Origin: an uncultured Halomicronema sp.
GTDB lineage: Bacteria; Cyanobacteriota; Cyanobacteriia; Phormidesmidales; Phormidesmidaceae
Assembly: GCA_937897665.1 (NCBI GenBank)
Contig: CALCPB010000584.1
Span: 1 to 5,876, forward strand
Direction of reading: 5' to 3'
Length of the DNA stretch: 5,876 bases
How positions within the stretch are numbered: position 1 is the first letter of the stretch; each line of letters begins with the position of its first letter. Below, one piece after another: positions 1 through 5,083 of this stretch. Under the pieces are notes generated by a model. It ran no database searches and had not been told where the DNA came from. It saw only the letters and a list, made by a program, of their open reading frames with translations. Both the position numbers and the translations under genes were made by a program.

Positions 1-1100
1 TCTACGGGGTTGTGCCTAGCTATGGTCTTGCGATCGTGGCGCTGACATTAGTGATTCGATTTGCGCTTTACCCTCTCAACGCCGGTTCAATTCGCAATAT
101 GCGACGCATGAAAGTGGCTCAGCCCGCCATGCAGAAGCGCGTCAAAGAAATTCAAGAGCGTCATAAAGACGATCCTTCTAAGCTGCAAGAAGAGATGGGC
201 AAGGTCTACAAGGAGTTTGGCAACCCCTTGGCCGGTTGCTTCCCCGTCATTCTGCAGATGCCGATCTTATTTGCCCTGTTCGCAACGCTGCGGGGATCGC
301 CTTTTTCCGATATTTCTTACCCCGTGAATCTAGAAATTTTCCCTCAAGAGAAGATTGCTCAGATTCAGCCGAAAGCGTTCTCAACTTCTCCCAAAAATAT
401 TTACATCACTGATGGGGTGCATTTTCCCATGTCTGTGGTTATTCCTGGCGGCAACCGCTTGGTGGTCGGGGAAAAAACAGATTTTCGCCTGCAGGACAGT
501 GACGGCGAATCTTTAAGTCAGCTGGTACAAGAGTATGATGAGGCGTCTTCTCTTAAACCTTATCTAGAGGCGACTAAAGGCGGCGAACTCGTCAGCATCA
601 ATGACGACGGTAGTATTGAAGCGCTAGCTCCTGGAGATGTCACGCTGCAGGTAAAAGTGCCAGGCTTGGCATCGCAGAAAGGCTTCTTATTTATTGAAGC
701 CCTGGGCAGAGTTGGAGTAATGGGCGATGAAGGTGAGATTCACTGGGATATCTTGTTAATGGTATTGACCTTTGGGGTGAGTTTGTACGCCAACCAGCTA
801 CTTGCAGGTCAGGGATCTACTAATAACGAAAATCCGCAGCAAGCTGCAATCAGCAAATTTACACCGATCATTTTCTCGGGGATGTTCTTGTTTTTCCCTC
901 TGCCGGCTGGCGTTTTGATGTACATGGTGATTGCCAACATCTTTCAAACGCTACAAAGCTTCATTCTGTCTAAGGAGCCATTGCCTGAAAATCTACAGAA
1001 GATTGTAGATGCTGAGGCTGCCGTCATCACTGCTGAAGATGGGCGTCAGACTTTACCGTTTGAGCCCAGTCGTTCTAAGAAGAAAAAGAAGGCATCGTAA
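1..1100 (+). CDS. yidC: Membrane protein insertase YidC (Oxa1/Alb3 family), 5'-truncated by the window edge
   Basis: YidC inserts and folds membrane proteins, alone or with SecYEG, in the plasma and thylakoid membranes of cyanobacteria. 365 residues are visible, read in frame from base 3. An in-frame GTG at 12 is not the start, because the conserved YG.VPSYGL stretch begins before it; the N-terminal segment and first TM helix lie mostly outside. Visible residues: TM 8-25 carrying the groove arginine R19 ([11 protein letters not shown]); cytoplasmic basic hairpin about 26-74; TM about 75-98 ([14 protein letters not shown], a family signature); an unusually long periplasmic insert about 99-243 with an Ig-like end; TM 247-267; a last TM pair about 287-322 ([12 protein letters not shown]); and a cytoplasmic tail ending in five lysines. 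There is no large E. coli-type P1 domain before the first visible helix. The next gene starts 6 bp after the stop. Family assignment is certain; the fold of the insert is inference. Confidence 0.97.
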   Translation, partial: YGVVPSYGLAIVALTLVIRFALYPLNAGSIRNMRRMKVAQPAMQKRVKEIQERHKDDPSKLQEEMGKVYKEFGNPLAGCFPVILQMPILFALFATLRGSPFSDISYPVNLEIFPQEKIAQIQPKAFSTSPKNIYITDGVHFPMSVVIPGGNRLVVGEKTDFRLQDSDGESLSQLVQEYDEASSLKPYLEATKGGELVSINDDGSIEALAPGDVTLQVKVPGLASQKGFLFIEALGRVGVMGDEGEIHWDILLMVLTFGVSLYANQLLAGQGSTNNENPQQAAISKFTPIIFSGMFLFFPLPAGVLMYMVIANIFQTLQSFILSKEPLPENLQKIVDAEAAVITAEDGRQTLPFEPSRSKKKKKAS

Positions 1101-1106
1101 ACAGCT

Positions 1107-1604
1107 ATGGAAAATGCTGAAAATGTGGGCATTGAGTGGCTAAAAACGCTTCTCAACTATCAGGGAATTGCGGCTGGTATCAACGCTTCAAGGGTTGAAG
1201 ATGAGTTTGGTGCAAGCTACTGGCTGACCATTGATTCAGCCGACTTACTCCCCGAACAGCTAGTACAGCTAGTGGGTGAGCGAGGTCATTCATTGGATGC
1301 TATTCAGTACTTGGCTAACACGATCTTAAATCTGGGCCGTTCGCCCGACGAGCAGCAACCCTACACAATTGAGCTGGCCGGTCATCGCGCTAAGCGCAAA
1401 GCTGAGTTGATGACGATTGTGACAGAAGCTGCTGACAAAGCCCAATCCACCGGCGAAGAGTGTGAGCTGGCTGCGTTATCTTCCGCAGAGCGGCGACAGG
1501 TACACCACTACTTAACCGAGATCGAGGGTTTGGAAACCTTTAGCCGGGGGCGAGAGCCTGATCGACGATTAGTGGTTCGGCAATCTTCACAGCCGGCCCC
1601 TTAG
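1107..1604 (+). CDS. KH-R3H single-stranded nucleic-acid-binding protein (Jag/KhpB family)
   Basis: This is a 165-residue cytoplasmic RNA-binding protein of the Jag/KhpB (SpoIIIJ-associated) family. A KH-like domain spans about residues 5-85, with the GxxG loop GERG at 57-60 followed by HSLDAIQYLAN, the usual Jag context. The R3H domain spans about 100-158 and carries R129-x3-H133 (ERRQVH) and the late motif TFSRGREPDRRLVV. The N-terminal Jag_N domain of Firmicute homologues is absent, as is usual in cyanobacteria. The start is the ATG 6 bp after the yidC stop, preceded by a purine-rich AAGAAGG (1086-1092) inside the yidC tail, so translation may be coupled. yidC-jag adjacency is one of the most conserved gene pairs in bacteria. 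In Gram-positives KhpB binds many transcripts with KhpA; the cyanobacterial role is not established. The gene shares its reading frame with DUF177, separated by this TAG and 36 nt. Confidence 0.93.
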   Translation: MENAENVGIEWLKTLLNYQGIAAGINASRVEDEFGASYWLTIDSADLLPEQLVQLVGERGHSLDAIQYLANTILNLGRSPDEQQPYTIELAGHRAKRKAELMTIVTEAADKAQSTGEECELAALSSAERRQVHHYLTEIEGLETFSRGREPDRRLVVRQSSQPAP

Positions 1605-1640
1605 GAGAGCATAGAAAGTAGTGCGATTGGGAGTCGAACT

Positions 1641-2168
1641 ATGCACGACGCAATCTATATTCCGCACTTGCTTAAGGCTGCTGAGCGCACGCGATCGCTC
1701 CTTTTTGAAACGACCTTTGATAACTTGGCGACGCTCACTCCAGTGAGAGCTGAAGTTTCCGTTCGTCATGGTACGACGTTTTTGGATGTTCGAGGAACGG
1801 CAAAAACCATCGTCACTCTCGTGTGCGATCGCTGTCTGCAACAATACAATCATCGCGTCGCGATCAACGCCCAAGAAATTATCTGGCTTGAAGATGCGGC
1901 CAGCACTTCGCAAGACCTACCTCTGGAGCAAGAGATCACGCCCGATGATTTGGTCGAGAGCCTTTCACCCAGTGGCTACTTCGAACCAGAAACTTGGATC
2001 TATGAGCAGATTTGCTTGAGCTTGCCGCAACGACAGATTTGTAACGAACAGTGCTCCGGGCTGAGCGTTGATGAGCCAGCTGATCGGGGGCCAGAGATTG
2101 ATGAGCGATGGTCCGCTTTGGAGGCTTTAAAGCAACAGCTGCTAGCCGACGACTCCTCTCATAACTGA
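1641..2168 (+). CDS. DUF177 / YceD family protein
   Basis: This is a 175-residue soluble protein of the YceD/DUF177 family. The evidence is the IYIPHLLKA opening, a CxxC at C62-C65 (CDRC) followed by LQQYNHR, a C134-x3-C138 pair (CNEQCSG) after LPQRQ, and the closing DERWSALEALKQQL. The four cysteines suggest metal binding or a structural knuckle, and a fifth, C125, lies nearby. The further Cys-rich CG..LN...C.C tail of many proteobacterial and Firmicute members is missing here. In E. coli yceD lies next to rpmF, and plant chloroplast homologues are needed for 23S rRNA processing, so a role in rRNA or ribosome maturation is likely but inferred. The ATG is supported by GGGAG at 1629-1633 with a 7-nt spacer. 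The frame is open back to the jag TAG but has no better start. Confidence 0.9.
   Translation: MHDAIYIPHLLKAAERTRSLLFETTFDNLATLTPVRAEVSVRHGTTFLDVRGTAKTIVTLVCDRCLQQYNHRVAINAQEIIWLEDAASTSQDLPLEQEITPDDLVESLSPSGYFEPETWIYEQICLSLPQRQICNEQCSGLSVDEPADRGPEIDERWSALEALKQQLLADDSSHN
1691..1698. repeat. HIP1 octamer GCGATCGC
   Basis: A perfect copy of the palindromic HIP1 core abundant in many cyanobacterial genomes, inside the 5' end of the DUF177 gene (codons for R-S-L). Confidence 0.85.
1825..1832. repeat. HIP1 octamer GCGATCGC
   Basis: A perfect HIP1 core that falls exactly on the codons of the conserved CDRC cysteine motif of DUF177. Confidence 0.85.
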
Positions 2169-2203
2169 ATCTCGGTGTTGTTATGGCCATGGGTAGGTAA
2201 ACA

Positions 2204-3721
2204 ATGAGCTTTCAGGAAGAACTTCTTCTGCTTTTGAGGGCCAGGTATCCCGTGGTCTACGTCTCGACCTTAGAGGAAGAAAGAGTCGAACGGGCGATTG
2301 CCGCTGCCGCTCAGCAGTTAAGTAACCGCAATATCTACACTTGGGATTTTGTCGATGGCTATCAGGGGAATCCAACTGATCAGGGCGTCGCCCGCCGCAA
2401 CCCGCTGCAGGCCCTGGAACACATTGAGAAATTGCCAGAATCTGTTGCCGCCCTCTTTATCCTGAGAGATTATCATCGTTTTTTAGAAGATGTTGCGATT
2501 GCTCGCAAGTTGAGAAATCTAGCGCGCCGCCTCAAATCTCAACCCAAAAACATCTTGCTATTGGCCCCCCAAATTCAGGTGCCCGATGACTTAGCTGAAG
2601 TTGTCACCGTTATCGAGTTTGCGCTGCCCAGCGTGCACGAGATTCGCGCTGAAATCACGCGATTGCTTTCAGGTTTAAACGCCCGTCTTTCAGCCGGAGA
2701 CTTAGACACGCTTGTGCAATCTTGCCAAGGATTATCAATCGAGCGCATTCGCCGAGTCCTAGCTCGAGGGATTGCCGCTCAAGGCACCTTTCGCGCTGAA
2801 GATATCGAGTTGGTGTTAGAAGAAAAACGTCAGACAATTCGACAAACGCAGATTCTTGACTTTTATCCTGCTAAGGAGCAGATTTCAGACATTGGCGGCC
2901 TCGATAATCTTAAAGATTGGCTGCTAAGACGTGTCAACGCCTTCTCTGAAAAGGCGCGCCAATATGGCCTCCCTTACCCTCGGGGACTGCTGCTGGCGGG
3001 CATTCAAGGCACCGGTAAATCACTTACGGCCAAGGCGATCGCTCACCATTGGCATTTACCATTGCTCAGGTTAGACGTGGGCCGCCTCTTTGCCGGCCTC
3101 ATCGGAGAATCAGAATCACGCACCCGGCAGATGATCCAGATTGCCGAAGCCTTAGCCCCCTGTGTCTTATGGATTGACGAAATCGATAAGGCCTTCGCCG
3201 GCACGGATGGCCGAGGGGATGCCGGTACTAGCAGCCGCGTCTTTGGCACCTTCATTACCTGGATGGCAGAAAAAACGTCACCCGTATTTGTCGTAGCCAC
3301 TGCCAATAATATTCAGGCCCTGCCCTCTGAGCTCTTGCGTAAAGGAAGATTCGACGAGATTTTCTTCGTTGGCCTGCCAGCCCAAGAAGAGCGCCAGTCC
3401 ATCTATGAGGTTCATTTGGGTCGTCTGCGGGCTCACAATCTACAGAGCTATGATCTTAGCCGCTTAGCCTATGAAACCCCTAACTTCTCTGGGGCAGAAA
3501 TTGAACAGGCGATTATTGAAGCCATGCACATTGGCTTCAGTCAAGATCGAGATTTTACGACTGATGACATTCTTGAAGCGGCAAGCCAGATAGTCCCTTT
3601 AGCTCGTACGGCCCAAGAGCAGGTAGAGGCGCTTCAGTCTTGGGCTGCTTCTGGCAAAGCTCGATTAGCATCGCGCAGCTCTTTCGGTGATCAGCTTAAA
3701 CAGCGTATGAAGCCAGATTAA
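2204..3721 (+). CDS. ycf46: Ycf46 AAA-type ATPase
   Basis: This 505-residue AAA protein matches Ycf46, encoded in some red-lineage plastid genomes and in most cyanobacteria. A degenerate N-terminal module (about 1-210) precedes a canonical AAA domain (about 225-465). The latter has Walker A GIQGTGKS (266-273, K272), a second-region GESESRTR (301-308), Walker B CVLWIDEID (320-328, D325/E326), sensor 1 N368 (VATAN), arginine finger RKGRFDE (R379, R382) and sensor-2 region FSGAEIEQAI. All ATPase residues are present, so it should hydrolyse ATP. The pore-loop aromatic is replaced by L299. The Synechocystis homologue Slr0374 has been linked to CO2 uptake and photosynthetic regulation; its substrate is unknown. 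The ATG lies 35 bp after DUF177, with a weak GGTAGG-like SD (2192-2197). A five-codon in-frame ATG...TAA (2183-2200) just upstream excludes an earlier start. No TM segments or protease domain are seen, so it is not FtsH. Confidence 0.95.
   Translation: MSFQEELLLLLRARYPVVYVSTLEEERVERAIAAAAQQLSNRNIYTWDFVDGYQGNPTDQGVARRNPLQALEHIEKLPESVAALFILRDYHRFLEDVAIARKLRNLARRLKSQPKNILLLAPQIQVPDDLAEVVTVIEFALPSVHEIRAEITRLLSGLNARLSAGDLDTLVQSCQGLSIERIRRVLARGIAAQGTFRAEDIELVLEEKRQTIRQTQILDFYPAKEQISDIGGLDNLKDWLLRRVNAFSEKARQYGLPYPRGLLLAGIQGTGKSLTAKAIAHHWHLPLLRLDVGRLFAGLIGESESRTRQMIQIAEALAPCVLWIDEIDKAFAGTDGRGDAGTSSRVFGTFITWMAEKTSPVFVVATANNIQALPSELLRKGRFDEIFFVGLPAQEERQSIYEVHLGRLRAHNLQSYDLSRLAYETPNFSGAEIEQAIIEAMHIGFSQDRDFTTDDILEAASQIVPLARTAQEQVEALQSWAASGKARLASRSSFGDQLKQRMKPD
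3035..3042. repeat. HIP1 octamer GCGATCGC
   Basis: A perfect HIP1 core just after the Walker A codons of ycf46, encoding part of KAIA. Confidence 0.85.
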
Positions 3722-3826
3722 AAGTTCATGATCTGACAACGATTGGACTTAAGTAAAACCGTTGAACAGCTCCCCGAAGTTGGCTCTGAGCCCAGGTAGC
3801 TAACTATCTCATCGCCGCGGCCAGTT
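3722..3826. other. Convergent intergenic region ycf46 / Lon-domain gene
   Basis: These 105 bp separate the 3' ends of two convergent genes. A bidirectional terminator is expected but none is convincing. I see only a 4-bp hairpin GGCT-CTG-AGCC without a T-tract, and a distant 8-bp inverted repeat (AGTAAAAC 3752-3759 with GTTTTACT 3824-3831, 64-nt loop) whose right arm covers the stop codon of the opposing gene. No ORF of note. Confidence 0.5.
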
Positions 3827-4465
3827 TTACTCCCAGACATCTTTGAGGGCTGTCCGCGCAGCGAGATGATTACGCGTCGTCATCAAAATTTCCGCCTCGC
3901 GCTCAAGTCGCCCGCCTGTGCTGATCATTTCCAGTAAAGCCTGCTGCTCATCAGAGGCGTCATACAAGTTACTGGCAATCCAGTAAGACAGCTCTTGAGG
4001 CAGTGACGGGATATTGTTCGGTAATTCGACTTCTCTGCTCGTCAGCTTAGCCGACAGGTGAACAACATCACGCAAGAGCTGATCAACTTCACCCACTAAA
4101 GGTGAGAGATCTTGATCCGTTGGTTGATCTTCAATCCACTCTACTAGTCCAACCAGATAAGGCTTCTCGCGAACATAGTCTAAGACGCGAAATCGTTGCT
4201 GACCAATCGTCAGCATCTTCATCCGGTCATCGGGCAGCTTTTGAGAGTGCAAAACCTCGGCTGAGCAACCAATCCGAGCTGGTTGTTTAGTCTCAGGATC
4301 GAACATCACAACTCCAAAGCAGCGATCGCCTTGAAGGATGGTGCTCATCATAATCCGATAGCGGAACTCGAAGATATGAAGCGGTAAATGAGCGCCTGGG
4401 AAAAGAACTAGCTCAGGTAACGGGACCAGGGGAATTTCTCTGACAGCCAATGAAGAAGCGGGCAT
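3827..4465 (-). CDS. Stand-alone Lon N-terminal (substrate-binding) domain protein
   Basis: This 212-residue protein is made only of a Lon/PUA-like substrate-binding domain. Residues 10-55 read IPLVPLPELVLFPG..LPLHIFEFRYR, the signature opening of the Lon N-domain, followed by the small beta domain (about 45-115, including IGQQRFRV) and a helical C-terminal half (about 120-208). The Lon ATPase and Ser-Lys protease domains are absent, and the protein ends naturally at TAA, so this is a known short family rather than a truncated lon. The ATG is fixed upstream by an in-frame TAA directly abutting it (4466-4468); no clear SD is visible. It lies 172 bp downstream of rpsJ on the same strand, which recurs in cyanobacteria. 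The function is unknown; adaptor or chaperone-like substrate recognition is a guess from the domain. It may be co-transcribed with rpsJ or use its own promoter. Confidence 0.9.
   Translation of the reverse strand: MPASSLAVREIPLVPLPELVLFPGAHLPLHIFEFRYRIMMSTILQGDRCFGVVMFDPETKQPARIGCSAEVLHSQKLPDDRMKMLTIGQQRFRVLDYVREKPYLVGLVEWIEDQPTDQDLSPLVGEVDQLLRDVVHLSAKLTSREVELPNNIPSLPQELSYWIASNLYDASDEQQALLEMISTGGRLEREAEILMTTRNHLAARTALKDVWE
4322..4329. repeat. HIP1 octamer GCGATCGC
   Basis: A perfect HIP1 core in the 5' third of the Lon-domain gene, encoding G-D-R on the - strand. Confidence 0.85.
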
Positions 4466-4486
4466 TTATCTAAATGTGCCAAATTC

Positions 4487-4516
4487 GCGATAGTGCTAGA
4501 GACTTGAGCGCGTCAA
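4487..4516 (-). promoter_or_regulatory. Possible promoter for the Lon-domain gene
   Basis: The - strand reads TTGACG, 18 nt, TATCGC. The -35 matches 5 of 6 consensus bases but the -10 only 3 of 6. Its position just ahead of the ATG at 4465 would give a very short leader. This is a weak match and could be chance. Confidence 0.2.
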
Positions 4517-4578
4517 CTTACGTGCCGCAAGCATTTTTATTCTATCGCATCGTTTTTTAGGGCGGGAAATTGTGAGCC

Positions 4579-4609
4579 GCTGAGACAGTAATACCAATGC
4601 TGTCTCAGC
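4579..4609 (-). other. 10-bp perfect hairpin downstream of rpsJ
   Basis: Arms GCTGAGACAG (4579-4588) and CTGTCTCAGC (4600-4609) are perfect complements around an 11-nt loop, 28 nt after the rpsJ stop in the direction of transcription. On the - strand it is followed by GGCTCACAATTTCCC, with no proper T-tract, so it fits an mRNA 3'-end stabiliser, a processing site or a weak terminator better than a strong intrinsic terminator. Confidence 0.55.
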
Positions 4610-4637
4610 ATCATTGACTGTGACAAGAGCCAAGGCT

Positions 4638-4955
4638 TTATAGCTTCACTTCAATGTCAACACCAGCCGGCAGATCTAGCTTCATCAAAGCGTCAATCGT
4701 TTTTGAAGAGGGCTGATAGATATCAATAATTCGACGATGGGTGCGGGTTTCGAAGTGTTCCCGAGAATCTTTGTTGACGTGAGGAGAACGCAACACACAA
4801 TAAATCTTACGCTTGGTGGGTAAAGGAATCGGGCCAATCGCAGTCGCATTGGTGCGGTTAGCGGTGTCTACGATCTTCTCACAAGAGGTATCAAGGAGCC
4901 GTCGATCGAAGGCTTTAAGGCGAATTCGAATCTTTTGTTGTTGAACAGTTGCCAT
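4638..4955 (-). CDS. rpsJ: 30S ribosomal protein S10
   Basis: This is the complete 105-residue S10 of the 30S head, also NusE, the partner of NusB in rRNA antitermination. The N-terminal strand [11 protein letters not shown], the long-loop region [21 protein letters not shown], the [12 protein letters not shown] segment and the closing [11 protein letters not shown] are all typical, and the length is normal. The ATG gives [13 protein letters not shown], as expected; only a weak AGG-type SD precedes it. It lies 128 bp downstream of tuf on the same strand, the cyanobacterial arrangement in which rpsJ has left the S10 operon and joined the str operon (rpsL-rpsG-fus-tuf). The hairpins in the upstream spacer may set its expression relative to tuf. 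Assignment is certain. Confidence 0.98.
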   Translation of the reverse strand: MATVQQQKIRIRLKAFDRRLLDTSCEKIVDTANRTNATAIGPIPLPTKRKIYCVLRSPHVNKDSREHFETRTHRRIIDIYQPSSKTIDALMKLDLPAGVDIEVKL

Positions 4956-4996
4956 GCAATTTGCCTGAGTTAATTTCTTGAGTTTTCGAGGTTCAG

Positions 4997-5021
4997 ACTC
5001 TGATCGTCAGAGATTCAGAGT
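4997..5021 (-). repeat. Alternative small hairpins (TCAGAG repeats) in the rpsJ leader
   Basis: CTCTGA (4998-5003) can pair with TCAGAG (5007-5012) across a 3-nt loop. ACTCTGA (4997-5003) can instead pair with TCAGAGT (5015-5021) across an 11-nt loop. The two share one arm, so they exclude each other. The pairing is visible in the sequence; any regulatory role is inference. Confidence 0.35.
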
Positions 5022-5065
5022 ACGGAGAAACGAAGGGGAGAGTTTTACCGCGTAAAACTCTCCCC
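5021..5065 (-). terminator. Terminator-like hairpin after tuf (possible partial terminator or processing site)
   Basis: Arms GGGGAGAGTTTTAC (5035-5048) and GTAAAACTCTCCCC (5052-5065) form a perfect 14-bp stem with a 3-nt loop, 18 nt after the tuf stop. On the - strand the stem is followed by TTCGTTTC, a broken T-tract with five T in eight. The + strand side has none, so direction fits tuf transcription. Because rpsJ continues on the same strand, leaky termination or RNA processing that gives more tuf than rpsJ mRNA is the simplest reading. Confidence 0.6.
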
Positions 5066-5083
5066 CAGTTAATCAGCGAGTGT

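Larger units (their letters stand above)
4466..4637 (-). other. rpsJ to Lon-domain-protein spacer
   Basis: This 172 bp stretch has no gene. It holds a 10-bp hairpin close to rpsJ (listed separately) and AT-rich sequence. A weak sigma70-like pair on the - strand, TTGACG (4511-4516) and TATCGC (4487-4492) with an 18-nt spacer, would start transcription about 15 nt before the Lon-domain ATG. TAGAAT (4539-4544) is another -10-like element, but it lacks a partner. Confidence 0.4.
4956..5083 (-). other. tuf-rpsJ spacer with structured RNA
   Basis: This 128 bp stretch has no ORF. In transcription order it holds a perfect 14-bp hairpin just after tuf, then two mutually exclusive small hairpins built on TCAGAG/CTCTGA repeats, then an AT-rich stretch with two AACTCA copies leading to the rpsJ start. 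No convincing promoter is seen. Confidence 0.6.

Noticed and set aside
12..14. GTG at 12 as the yidC start.
   Set aside because: The family-conserved sequence continues upstream of it and the first TM helix would be missing; the gene is cut by the window edge.
1602..1640. jag and DUF177 share a reading frame with only one TAG between them, so read-through would give a fusion.
   Set aside because: DUF177 has its own ATG and SD (GGGAG, 1629-1633), the linker codons look non-coding, and a shared frame occurs by chance one time in three.
2183..2200. Five-codon minicistron ATG GCC ATG GGT AGG TAA ending 3 nt before the ycf46 ATG.
   Set aside because: Too short to judge, no SD of its own is evident, and it overlaps the ycf46 SD-like region; it may be chance, although a regulatory uORF cannot be excluded.
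1587..2375. - strand open frames opposite jag, DUF177 and the start of ycf46.
   Set aside because: No recognisable domains, overlapping conserved genes on the other strand; shadow frames.
252..2409. Several CTGCAG hexamers, mostly in yidC.
   Set aside because: The count is only slightly above expectation and there is no pattern in spacing.
3752..3831. 8-bp inverted repeat AGTAAAAC / GTTTTACT around the convergent gap, considered as a bidirectional terminator.
   Set aside because: The 64-nt loop and the lack of GC pairs followed by T-tracts make it unlike an intrinsic terminator; it is plausibly chance.
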